Of a stretch of 64,000 nucleotides of DNA, positions 38,061 to 48,685 are shown in pieces. The DNA comes from Neurospora tetrasperma FGSC 2508 (taxonomy: Eukaryota > Ascomycota > Sordariomycetes > Sordariales > Sordariaceae). Where the stretch lies: contig NW_009799101.1 in the NCBI RefSeq assembly GCF_000213175.1, positions 1,591,470 to 1,655,469 of the forward strand. Reading direction: 5' to 3'. A program made the translations under genes and the position numbers. The notes beneath the pieces were generated by a model. The model ran no database searches. It saw only the letters and a program-made list of their open reading frames with translations, and was not told the DNA's origin. Positions within the stretch are counted from its first letter, which is position 1; every line of letters begins with the position of its first letter.

Positions 38061-40230
38061 CTATATCCGAGAGTAAGACCAGATGCGGGCCCGCATATCA
38101 CCAGACCCGGTAGCGAAGTACCCAACACCGTTGGGACCAGTCACTGGGCTGGGCGCCACGGAGATGACCGAGTTCTTGTGTCCCTGGAGCATGAGCTGTG
38201 TATGGCCGGTACGGGGGTCCCAGAACTGGACACCGCGGTCCTTGGAACCGGAGAGGACCCATTGCGAGTCAGGGGTCAGTGCAACGCTGAGGACGAAATC
38301 CTGTGACAAGTGATTGACACGTTAGCAAGGTCGTAGAGGAATAGCCAATGGGGATATTAATGTGTAAACGTACTCTGTGGCCCTCGAAGGTCTTAATGCA
38401 GCGCCCACCCTTAGGAGGCGCCGAAGAAGGAATACCGCGCGGAGCACTAAGTTCCCACATTTTGATGGTCTTGTCCAAACTGCCGCTGACAAGATTGCGG
38501 CCATCAGGAGAGAAAGCAACACTATAGACGCTATCCTTGTGGCCGTCGGGGCCCTCAAGACGCTCCGCAAGGTAGCCTCTCATGTCCCAGACACGGACGC
38601 TCTTGTCCAGGGATCCGGCAGCAACGAATTGCTTGTCGGGCGAGATAGCAACAGTCGTGACACCATCTTCAATAGAGAGGACAGACGTGTTCTGCCCGGT
38701 TTCAATGTCCCAAAGACGGACGGTTCTATCGCCACTGCCGGAAGCAATAGTGCGACCATCGCGAGAGAAGTCGAGACTGTAGATATCTTGTTCGTGGCCA
38801 TGGAAGGTGTTACGAATGGTCCTCGACTGAATATCCCAGACCTATATCAAGCATGTTAGCAAGAGAAGAACACAACAGTTGGCCAAGACATTGTTACGTA
38901 CTCTGATGAGCTTGTCCTCGGCTCCAGTGGCAAGATACTTGCCATCAGGGCTGAAGCAGACGCTTCTGATGTAAAGATCTCCAGTAAGATCGATGTTTTC
39001 GTCTTGCAGGATGCAAAGCTTCTCGCCAGTCTCCACGTCGTAGATCTGAGCGGAACGGTTGCAGCCGGTGGCAACGTACTTGCCATCCATGCTGAACCTC
39101 ACGCAGCAAACAACGCTCTCATGCTGAAGAGTGTGTACCAGCTCAACGTCTAGTACCCTGGGAACGGCCGCGTTGAAGATAACCCACCAATCGTCCTTCA
39201 TCTTCTTGATGTGATTCGGAAGGCGGTCGGGATCAAGCTCGCTCAAAGCGTTGGTCTGAGAAGGCGGAGGCGGGGGAGGCTGGTGGTGCTGAGCCATCCG
39301 GGTATGGTCCGGGGTAGGATGGGTTGGGACCTGGGGCGACTGAGCAGGGCCGCCGTTGTACGGGATCGGAGTGTTGATTTGAGGAGTAGCCGGGCCGCCG
39401 GCGGGAGGTCTGCCGATGCCACGTTTGCCGGCAGGGCCAGGAGAGGCAGTGCTCTGCGGCGGCTGGGGAGGAAAGTTACCAGGTCCCTGGGGTCCTTGAT
39501 ACTGCTGCTGGAAGGGAGGCTGCTGAGACGGCGGCGGGGGCGGGGGAGGAGGACCCTGAAGCCCAGGGGGCGCAGGCATATGTGCTGGCTGTTCTTGCTG
39601 CTGCGGTGGAGGGGGAGGAGGGACCAAGGCCTGCCCTCCCTGACCTGCCATGATCGCGCTAAAGACATTGCTTCCCAAACCGATAGCAGGGGGCTGCTGC
39701 TGGCCAGGATGCTGTGGAGGCGGGTTCATGTTGCCGGGAGCGCCTCCGCGGGCTTCAAGCTGGCGACGCAGCAGTGCAATCTCATCCTCGTACCTGACCA
39801 GATATTGTCAGCCTACTTTTTTCGAGTCTCGGATATGCTTGACCAGATTTTTTTGACTGGCTTACTTTTGCTTTACGTTCATCTGGTGCTGCTCCATCTG
39901 GAAGACTTTCTCACGGATGACCTGAAGCTCCTGAAGCTGCGTTGCCACTATTGTCTCGTCAGCCGGGTACACCTCCCAAAGCCTAAGTCGCTGATTACAG
40001 GCCCGAAACAGCCCGCATCACCATGTACAGCTGGATTCCCTCGTCGCCAGATGGGAGGATGGCCATCCAGCGGAGGAATGTGTGGAGGAACCCTTACAGT
40101 CATGCTGGCAGGTCTCGTACTGGCGAGCTTGTGATTCGAATTCCATTCTGATGCCATCGAGGAGCTCGTTGAGGCGGCCCATGTTCTGAATGGGCGCGCC
40201 CGCAATGGGTCGGTGCGGATACATAGACAT
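38061..40230 (-). CDS. rco-1: Tup1-type transcriptional corepressor RCO-1
   Basis: Exons 40230-40098, 39947-39866, 39793-38902, 38841-38374 and 38300-38061 join in phase to give 604 residues. With an Ssn6/Cyc8 partner (RCM-1 in Neurospora) it forms a global corepressor recruited by DNA-binding factors. In Neurospora it is known to affect conidiation genes, glucose repression and the clock. The N-terminus ([13 protein letters not shown], then a helical segment ending EISLLRR-like [11 protein letters not shown]) is the Tup1 tetramerisation and Ssn6-binding helix. Residues about 90-230 are Gln/Pro/Gly rich. Seven WD40 blades fill the C-terminal half, for example [22 protein letters not shown] and [22 protein letters not shown] read as separate repeats. 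The five-exon structure and length fit Neurospora RCO-1 closely. The upstream 4.7 kb is unusually long. Confidence 0.95.
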
Positions 40231-41206
40231 CTTGCGTAGTTGGGGCGGTTGTCCGCGTGCTATGTGTTGGTGAAGCCGACGAGAAACGGACAGAAATCCA
40301 AGCCGGGAAGGCTAGGGCGGTCGCGCAGGTTTGCGAAGGCTCAAGGCAGCAATCGGCTGAAGGAAGCGAGAACGAGGGATGCGGCCGATGATACAAAGGC
40401 GGCTCGTAAGATGACGCAGCTGGAGTGCAGCCGGCGTGAGGTCGGAACGAGCGTCGAGCTACCGTGCGTTGGGATGGCGTGCGCGCGGGACGGATCGCAG
40501 CGCGAAAAGACGCAAAAGATGGGGACCGCGAGGGGGCTCGGAATCCCTAGTCGAATGGCACTGTACACAACCAAGGGCCAATGACGGGATCCGAGGGGTT
40601 GATGGGGATGGTGATGCTGGCGTTGCGCCAATTCCGATGTTTGTTGATGGGAGGACTTGGGCGAAGCAGTTAGGGCTGCAGGCTGCAAATGCTGGTGTTG
40701 CTCCGGAGTAGAATGTAGGTTGCCAAAGGGGGGAGGAGAAGGAAAAAGAAGTGGAATGGCCAGCAGGTGGCAGAAATGACCTGGGCGTGCGGGTTCTGGG
40801 GCGGCTCCCGGTGTGGATTCCCATGGACTTGCAGCGACACCACTCCCACCTCCAGCGGCTGCGGGCCACTTGGGTCTTGGACTTCCTTCTTGGGAGGACA
40901 GGGAGGCGGGCTGCCGACGGGCTGCGGACAGGGCAGCAAGCTCCAGTTCCACTTGTCAGCCTGTGGCCTGTGGAGGGTGGCACCGGTCACGCAGTTAGTA
41001 CCTAGTGCATGTAGTGTAGTGTACATCGAACGGAACTGAGGTACTTTCGTCGTATCTTACGACCGAGAGGTACGTGACTTCCTTCTCAGCTGTTGGCAAA
41101 CCGACAAGTCACTGAGTTTGCAAAGTGCTCCAGACAGTACCTCGCATAGTACCTCGCATGGGCCATGAGCCACCCGCCATTGCTACGAGTTCCGACATGG
41201 ATAGCA

Positions 41207-41218
41207 GGGTTTAGGGTT
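41207..41218 (+). promoter_or_regulatory. Telobox-like GGGTTTAGGGTT upstream of rco-1
   Basis: On the minus strand this reads AACCCTAAACCC, about 980 bp upstream of the rco-1 start. It is a match to the telobox core, but one copy at this distance could be chance. Confidence 0.3.
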
Positions 41219-42027
41219 CCTTGTGTTACCTGCCTAGGCGTAGAATATGGAATGGTAAGGCCAGAAGCCAGCCCGCGGCGGCGCTGTGCGATTGTGGAGA
41301 GCATCTGCACAAGAGTGGATCTACGAGATTCTGGAGACCCAGTCGTCAGTGTCCGTGCGCCAGTTACGTAGAGGTGCTGCCCTGGTCACTGCTGTGATGG
41401 TTCCATTCTCGGAAAGCGAAAGAAGGTCGGCCCGGGTTGGGGGAGTGCATTGACGGATTCACCCCTCGATGTCTGCTCACCGCGTCCCGTGGTTGGGCTT
41501 TGTCACTTACGAGCACAACGTAGCTGGTGTGTGCACGTATGATTGTATACTGCACCTCTGTCAGCATCATATTTGTTAGCGCGGTGATTTGTAAGTGGCG
41601 AGAACTTTAATTTTCGTACAAGAGATGGCTAGTTTGACCACATCTAAGCCCCTATATACTGTCAGGTGTTGGTAGCACGCTAACAAGTTTGCTCCCGGCA
41701 GAGGTGTACACAGTACATTGGAAATTCTTTCCCTTTTTCATCTTCCCAAGCAAGTGGAAGTTCGGATTGATCCAGGCAATCAGCGACGTGTGCCCTGAGA
41801 GGCTACCTATGCAAACAGTGACTACCTACTGCAAGTGTCGATAAGGAAACATTCCCTTCATCCATTGGGTTTTCCAAGCTAGATGACTGCGAGGTGCCTG
41901 CCATTAGGCGCAAAACTCCAGACAAACCCCCAGGAAGTCTCGACGGCATTACGTACAGTACCTACCGTGGGGCAGAAAACATCGTCCAAGCGCTTGCACA
42001 TGCGGTTTTGAAACAATGCAAACCACT

Positions 42028-42039
42028 ACACACACCACA

Positions 42040-42091
<52 letters not shown>
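42028..42091. repeat. (CA)n microsatellite
   Basis: This is a CA tract of about 60 bases with two CC interruptions near its left end and a pure run of more than 20 units at the right. It lies 100 bp left of the MITE-like palindrome. Confidence 0.95.
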
Positions 42092-42189
42092 CCTCAACTC
42101 CCACTGCCACCTCGATGAATGCTACGGCATACAGTACACCAAAACGCACTCGGTCTGCACGATATCGACTTAGCACCTCAATCAAGGCA

Positions 42190-42472
42190 TACCGTAGTGA
42201 CTCGGGGCACTGGGTTTTAGGTTCCCTGGAAATCAAGCATAATCTGTAAGCACACTGCACGAATATGTGCTTTTTTGGCCCGGGAGAAATAGTGGTCGAG
42301 TCTTCCAAAATCCTGCCTTTTCCTACGTATCTCCCAAGGGCGCTGGAGGGTGGAGAATCTAGAATCACCGTCTTACATACAATTTCTGGTGGGCATGAAT
42401 GTTGCAGTATGCTTCCAGCTTATGCCTGATATCCAGGGAACCTAAAACCCAGTGCCCCGAGTCACTACGGTA
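42190..42472. mobile_element. MITE-like palindromic element with TA ends
   Basis: Bases 42190-42229 are the exact reverse complement of 42433-42472 (40 of 40). The similarity continues inward at lower identity for about 39 more bases on each side. The outermost bases are TA on both sides (TA-CCGTAGTGACTCGGGG ... CTACGG-TA), which fits a Tc1/mariner TA target duplication. The element is 283 bp, with a unique centre of about 125 bp and no coding capacity. It is therefore a non-autonomous MITE candidate. Near-perfect outer arms suggest a fairly recent insertion or one that has escaped RIP mutation. A simple cruciform-forming palindrome not made by transposition is the alternative. Confidence 0.7.
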
Positions 42473-44971
42473 GTTTTTTTGATGGACTTTAACCCTCAAT
42501 ATGCAGGAACACAAATTCGCCTCCTTCAGACGACCTAGGTATCTTCTACGAACGCTCCCCCAGGTTCGGTTTCGCTTCGTTTTGTGAGAGCTGCGGCCCC
42601 GCTCAACGATGTTTTATTACGCGCGCCATGATGACCCGCTGCGTGGTGTTTCTAATAAATATACACAAACTGCCAATTGGTCCAAAACAGGAGTACGAAC
42701 TAGGACCGTTGCTTTCATCTTGTCCTAGCAATATTCGAGCAACGTCAACTCACGAAAAACAACGATTTTCTGTTGTCGGTGAGTTGTCCTGTGCACCCTT
42801 TTACACACCTCTTGACCCGTTTCAGATCTGAGCAAGCGCACCACAACAGGAGACATCGATCGCAGGTGTAGCCTTATGGAGCTGCCCCGTCCCCTCTCTT
42901 TGGATATCCCAGCGGCTATAATCATTGAAGCCTCAACAAAACCCCGCTTGTAGCGCAGATAGCGAAAGTAGATCCAGGTCTCTATCGACTGTGGCGAAGT
43001 GTACCTGGCCACCTGTCTTCAATCTTGTAACCGGAAGCGCATACATCACCTCCCCTCTTTTGTGATGTGGTACCAAACCCGAACGAACCAGCGAATCCGT
43101 TACCTCTATTTTCTTTCATGTTCTTCTGTACTTCTGCGCTCTGGTCCTTTTTTTCGACTTTAATAGGATCTCGTTCCTAGTTCAACCCCCGATGTCGAAT
43201 GAACCGGAGGACAGATTGTATTTTCCTCCAACGCCCGAATGCACTGGCTCCAGCCCGGCTACACACTCCGGTCACAAACAGGCTGCTACGCGAGTCAGTA
43301 ATGTGAAGGATCACTAAGGTTCTGACCAACACATGATTCTGCCTTTGCATGTCACACTGTCTCGTATACTTGGTGGCCCTTCCGTCAGGCTGGGTGTCGA
43401 GTACGAAGATAATTCCTATATTTCAATCAACTGTTCAGCGATTGAATACTCGTTCAGTCGGTTTCTATAGAGAGACTCTGAGCGATGTGTTAATGGGATG
43501 CGCCCCAGACAGTTGTTGCTTAGCTGGCTATGTTGCATGCTTCGACATTGCCTCGCTTCAAGGAGGCCATCATCTCACCCAGGCAGGGAGAAGTACCAGG
43601 AGCAGGTTGCATAGCGCGATATATCCAGCTTCTGCCGGTGTTGTGGTTTGACAGAGAGTCCATGCAACAGTCACATGTATATCGTCCTCAGAGTGCTGAT
43701 TGCCAGACAAGTGAATGTTTATCTTTGGGAACTTGGGTTGACTGGACTCACCTTACCCATCCCATCGGATCAATCTGTTTCATCCGATGTCAATCCAGCA
43801 GTCGCTCCGAGGTCAGAGCGGCACGTGGGTTGGAAAAAATAATCGGATCAAAGTTTGCCCACTTTACAACTTGCAACAAAGACGTTTTGATGGGAACATC
43901 GAATCTGATCAGCGCACTGGCCCGATATGTAGAATGTATCCAGATTCATTTGGATCTAATCTTATCTGATCTTACGGTGTGCGGGCCACACCATGCCGCT
44001 ATGCCCCCTTTCTCTTTCTTCAGTTCTAAGCGAGCCCCGTATGCCCCGCTGAACGCCCATTGGGAAGGGCAAGTTCCTCGCCACAATCTTGAAACATTTC
44101 AACTTTGGATTGGTTGAGGGGTCAACGAAACAAGGGGGGGCACAGGAATTGCAGTTGAGTGATGAGTCCCAAGGTCAGGTAGGGCCCGGAAGGCAGTCTT
44201 GACAGCTCGGCTCTCGGCTTCGGTGGCTCGGGGATGACGGTTTGGGAACCTGGAAGACTGTTTCAACTGGTTGCTGTTGTCTTGGCGTTGTTTCTCTAGT
44301 CATTAGCAGCCGCCATTCACTGCTGGATGCATTCAAAGCAATAATAAACTGTTCGTGCATGTTCAGTCAAGACTGAGGTCTTTCACGAGGTGCTGTGAAA
44401 CGAGAAATTAGAATGCACATCAGATAATTAATTCACGTTGGCGTTTTGAAACCTTTGTAAACGAGGTTTCTTCACAAATCGAGTCTGCAGTGACAAGATT
44501 CAGGGACCCTGGTAACCAAGAGTTGCCCCTTTGCCGCAGAAATCACCCTCAATGCTACCATACCTGAGCTTTGGTGTTTCGCGATGGCTTCAAGGCGTTT
44601 ACCATATGTCTTTTGGGTTAGCTTTGGTAGCAGATGTTCTAGTGCAGTTCTTGAAGTGTTTCCCATATATCTTTTCTTCCCGACATCATGTAGACCTAGC
44701 TTCTCGCTTCTCTTTTCATTTTCTTCGCTGCATTCACTTCACTTACTTTTGCCAGGCGCAATTCTTGTTACTGTCCACTCATTCATTCATTCATTTGTTT
44801 GGTTTCATAGCAAAAGCACCTGGCGTGCCATTCCTTCGGGCTTCTTGATACCACATCAGACTCATCAACCAACAAGCCCTTCAGTCCAATCCAATCCAAG
44901 CCTCTCATTCAAGCTCTACGCCTTACCAAGTCAAACCTTCACACCCATCCCGCTCCACCACCACCACAAAA

Positions 44972-45649
44972 ATGTCGTCCAACATCAACAAGAACCTCTA
45001 CTACACCGTCCCGCTGGACGACGATCTCGAATCCCAGGACTACCTCCAAGAAAAGAAGGCGCCCTGGTTCAGCGTCCCCGTCCGAAGCGCCGCCGTTGCC
45101 GCACCCTCTCACTCTTCTCCCTTGTCTGCTTTGTGGAGACTACCTCAAAGATGGTGGCCAAACGACGATAGCCGCCACTACAACAGCGGCAACACTCGTG
45201 TCAACGGCAGCCGAGAACATGGAAGAGGCTTTTGGGACCGCTGGATATGGCTCGTCCACGCCGTTCTGCTGACCATTTCCGTGACGCTGTTTGCGTTGTC
45301 TATGTGCACGCTGCAAACCGCGGCGGGCGCGGGCGCGGGCGCGGCGGCAGCTCAGTGTCAGTGTCAGGGCACGGGGATGACGGAAGGGGCGAAGGGTGCT
45401 GCTGGTGCTTCGAGTTTTGGTAAGGGATTCACGGATGTTGATATTTCCTGGGTTCTTCTTGACAGTTTGTTAATACTGTTTTGTCTGTGGATTTTAGTTC
45501 CTCGCTCTTTCTATGAGGGAGAGGAGACGACGACGACAACACCTGCTGCTGTGCTTCCTGTTCCGGTTGTCGACATTCCGGAATCGCAACATGTTGATAT
45601 GAAGCTTTCGATGGATGATAAGACTTGGGTGGAAGAGGACGAGGAGTGA
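44972..45649 (+). CDS. Unrecognised small protein with two membrane helices
   Basis: This is a single open frame of 225 residues with an ACAAAAATG start context. I do not recognise a family. The first 90 residues are hydrophilic (MSSNINKNLYYTVPLDDDLE...). A clear helix follows at residues 91-114 (WIWLVHAVLLTISVTLFALS), then a Gly/Ala repeat (AGAGAGAGAAAA) with two Cys, a second hydrophobic stretch at about 159-176 (SWVLLDSLLILFCLWILV), and an acidic tail ending WVEEDEE. The N-terminal third recalls the start of UstYa/DUF3328 proteins (tyrosine-rich head, then W-x-x-HA-x-LL helix), but the HxxHC core of that family is absent. A GTAAGG donor at 45419 with an acceptor at 45465 could splice out part of the second helix. 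Codon use with C-ending codons in the first 120 codons supports coding there. Confidence 0.6.
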   Translation: MSSNINKNLYYTVPLDDDLESQDYLQEKKAPWFSVPVRSAAVAAPSHSSPLSALWRLPQRWWPNDDSRHYNSGNTRVNGSREHGRGFWDRWIWLVHAVLLTISVTLFALSMCTLQTAAGAGAGAAAAQCQCQGTGMTEGAKGAAGASSFGKGFTDVDISWVLLDSLLILFCLWILVPRSFYEGEETTTTTPAAVLPVPVVDIPESQHVDMKLSMDDKTWVEEDEE

Positions 45650-47583
45650 GGAGTGGGATTGTGTTTCTGTGGGAGGGGAGATGCCTGGATCGACGATGGA
45701 TCGAAGCTGGATATCAACACGTGGTTAGAGGTTGAATATTTGGGTAACAACAGGGTAACAACAGAGTTTAGCTGAAACGGTGGCTCTTTGTTGAACTTCA
45801 AGTTCCGTTTTTTTTGCATTCACCCCTGAAATGATGTTGCTGCAAGACCCTTGATAGTAATTCACTTGCCCAGAGCCATTTGGCTGATGGAATGGGGTTC
45901 CATGTTGTGGTATACTCTCGGAGAACTCGGTAGGTAGGCAATTGTTGTCTTTTGTGTTGGAGATCAAGATCTCTAGCTCCATCCAACAACAGTCAGCCAA
46001 CTCACTCTGGGCGCATCTGATAAAACCAGTGGTGCCAATGCCTTTGGGGAGAATGTTCGAAATCGACCACTGGAGACAAATGGGATCTTCATCCCTTTTT
46101 TTCACCGTTGTTCGTTGCGGATCTTGCATTTGGCAAAAAGCAGATGACAGTCAGCGACTTGGACAGCGGGAGATCCCTTTGATCAATCCCAAGTCTTGGG
46201 ATTGTGACAAGTTGTACCTGACTTTAAATGAGGGGCGTTCAAGGAGCCAGGTCAGGTCACTAATCAATCAGTTGTATCCTTTACCAGATAAGATCTTGCT
46301 GTGGGGAAGAAAGAGTGGGGACAGGTGGAGGGGTTTCTCACGGCTCCGGATCGTTCCAAAACCACGCCATTTTGGTCGTTCGCATCTTCCTGCTTCCGAG
46401 AGTCAAGCGTTCTCCATTGAATCACTTTCGACTTTCTTGCATTCAGTGACTTGGCTGAGCCGTCCAATCAAGGAGCTCAATCAAGGTCCCTTGTGCTGTC
46501 GAGATCAGCTTCTTGTCAAACGTGCCACCCATCATGCAACGTCGAGGACAAGACGTTGGGTTGACAGCCCATTTTGTTATTGTCAACTTGCGATGTTAGA
46601 AAATACAACGCTTTCCTTCGTTTGGCGAGCTAATAAAGCAATTGAAGAACATTTTGGAGAGGCAAGAGGAAGGTACGATCGAAGAATGCAAAGACGGGTG
46701 GATACGGAATCTTTGACGTTCCTGTCGTTGGTGGAGGGAAAAAAAAGAGGTTCTCGGATGGGTCCGGGCTTCCCTTACACTAGAAGACCTCTCACCACCA
46801 CCACTACTCACGGTGCGGAGATGGCAAGACGAGCGGCCCATCCGGGGCCCAGATTTGATTAGATCTTAGGGCAAAATCGAAAAAAAAAAAAAGGGGTTAT
46901 TGGTGATGATGATGTTGATGGATTGTTCAACAACGAAGCTCAATATGGGAAGCAAATGTTCCGCATTCCTGCTGGCCTGTGAGGCTCAAGCTAAAGATTA
47001 CTGCAGATATCTGTTTACTTATCTTCCGCCTTTAAGAATGCCTCTTCACTCACAGTTCAACCCGTTCGCTTGTCACTGCACCGTTATCGCAGGCGTGCGA
47101 GAGAGCTTCTGTTGTCCTTGTTCGGAGCAACCCACGGATTTACGGGGCCAGCAAGGACAACTACATACCCTCGTCCCCGGGCCTTGGCACACTCGACGAA
47201 GGTCCGCTTGTTTTCGACGCGACGCTCGTTCGGGAAGCCGATCGTTCAGGGGTGGTTATGACATGAGAAATTGGGCCTGTCACTTTATTGCCAGCGACAC
47301 ATCTATCGGATTCGCGGCACACTCTTTCTTTCCCATTATTCATCGTCTTCTTCTGTTTTCTTTTTAAACCTCCTGCGCCGCGTTCTCTTGCCGTTGTCGG
47401 TCCTTCATTCCATCATTCCTTTTGCCTACCCACCAGGACCCACGCCTTTCTCCCCCATTGCTTATCTACAGGTACCCGACACGGTCTTGATCCGGGCCTG
47501 GAACACAAAGCTGCTTGCTCGGCTTGCTGTTACTCAACTTGATTCTTCTTCTTTGGCGCGCAAGCCCAACAACCACCGTCAAT
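45650..47583. other. Intergenic between the membrane protein and sterol desaturase genes
   Basis: The likely content is 3' UTR of the left gene and the promoter and leader of the desaturase. A 306-codon open frame at 45942-46862 begins at a TTG and is judged doubtful (see findings). The last 250 bases before the desaturase ATG are pyrimidine rich, as in many leaders. Confidence 0.6.
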
Positions 47584-48685
47584 ATGGACGTGGTCCTCGA
47601 GGTCACCGACCAGTTCATGTTCGATTACATGTACGCCTGGCTACTACCAGCACGACCTGCTCTCTATGATTTCCCCGACAAGACCAATGGCACCGCACAA
47701 TCTTTCTCGTCTTGGGTGTATGAGCCCGCGACCAAGTTCTTCTCGCTCGAGCCCTCGCAGGCGGCCTACCAGAGTATCTGGACAAGAGACAACATCTACC
47801 GTCAGGCTCTATCGCTCTTCCTAATACTATGGTGCGCGCAAACCCCTTTTTTCATATTCGAGTTGGGCGCAAACACGCTAACCTTGGCTTACACACAGGC
47901 TCTTCGGTCTCGTAACCTACTACGTCTTCGCCTCCCTCTCCTACATCTTCGTCTTCGACAAGAAGACTATGGAGCACCCCAAGTTCCTTAAGAACCAGGT
48001 CTGGCTCGAGATCAAGCAGACCAACGCCGCCCTGCCCGTCATGGCGTTCTTCACGTTCCCCTTCCTGGTCGCCGAAGTGCGCGGTTACTCACTCCTCTAC
48101 GACACCACGGCCGAGGGTCCTGGTCGCTGGTACGACTTCTTCCAGTTCCCACTCTTCATCATGTTTACCGATTTTGGCATCTACTGGATCCACCGTGGCC
48201 TTCACCACCCGCTCGTGTACAAGCACCTGCACAAGCCTCACCACAAGTGGATCATGCCAACTCCCTATGCCAGCCACGCCTTCCACCCCATCGACGGCTT
48301 CGCCCAGAGCATCCCCTACCACATTTTCCCCTTTATCTTTCCGCTCCAGAAGATGGCGTACGTCGGCCTTTTCGTGTTTATCAACTTCTGGACCATCATG
48401 ATCCACGACGGCGAGTACTATGCCAATAACCCCGTGATCAACGGCGCCGCCTGCCACTCGGTTCACCACTTCGCCTTCAACTACAACTACGGCCAGTTCA
48501 CCACGCTGTGGGACCGCCTCGGCGGCAGCTACAGGGAGCCCGACGGTGACATGTTCGCGAAGGAGAAGAAGATGAGCACGACAACGTGGAAGAAGCAGGT
48601 CAACGAGATGGAGAAGATTGTCAAGGAGGTGGAGGGTGAGGATGATCGGCTTTACGAGCCGACCGAGACTAAAAAGTCGAAATAG
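47584..48685 (+). CDS. erg-10a: Sterol C-5 desaturase (ERG3 type)
   Basis: Exons 47584-47831 and 47899-48685 join in phase to give 344 residues, normal for the family. The enzyme introduces the C-5(6) double bond into episterol in the ER, a late step of ergosterol synthesis, using O2, NADH and cytochrome b5. Loss of it changes azole response in fungi. Three histidine boxes for the di-iron centre are seen: HRGLHH at about residues 180-185, HKPHH near 194-198, and HSVHH near 269-273. Hydrophobic segments surround them (LFGLVTYYVFASLSYIFVF, FPLFIMFTDFGIYWI, VGLFVFINFWTIM). The C-terminal tail is charged and ends KKSK, a possible ER retrieval signal. Neurospora has two such genes. I assign the name erg-10a from recall of its nearness to rco-1, so the choice between paralogues is less sure than the function. 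Confidence 0.93.

Larger units (their letters stand above)
40231..44971. other. 4.7-kb divergent region upstream of rco-1
   Basis: No gene is supported. It holds the rco-1 leader and promoter, a telomere-like element, a long CA repeat, and a MITE-like palindrome, each listed separately. Sequence from 42500 to 44900 shows nothing recognisable except chance frames up to 195 codons. Confidence 0.6.

Noticed and set aside
39211-40134. 307-codon plus-strand open frame
   Set aside because: It is antisense to the Gln/Pro-rich part of rco-1.
42028-42091. CA tract as part of the MITE
   Set aside because: It lies about 100 bp outside the inverted ends and shows no symmetry with the right flank, so it is an independent microsatellite.
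45300-45350. GGCGCG repeat as an intergenic minisatellite
   Set aside because: It lies inside the open frame at 44972-45649, coding for a Gly/Ala run.
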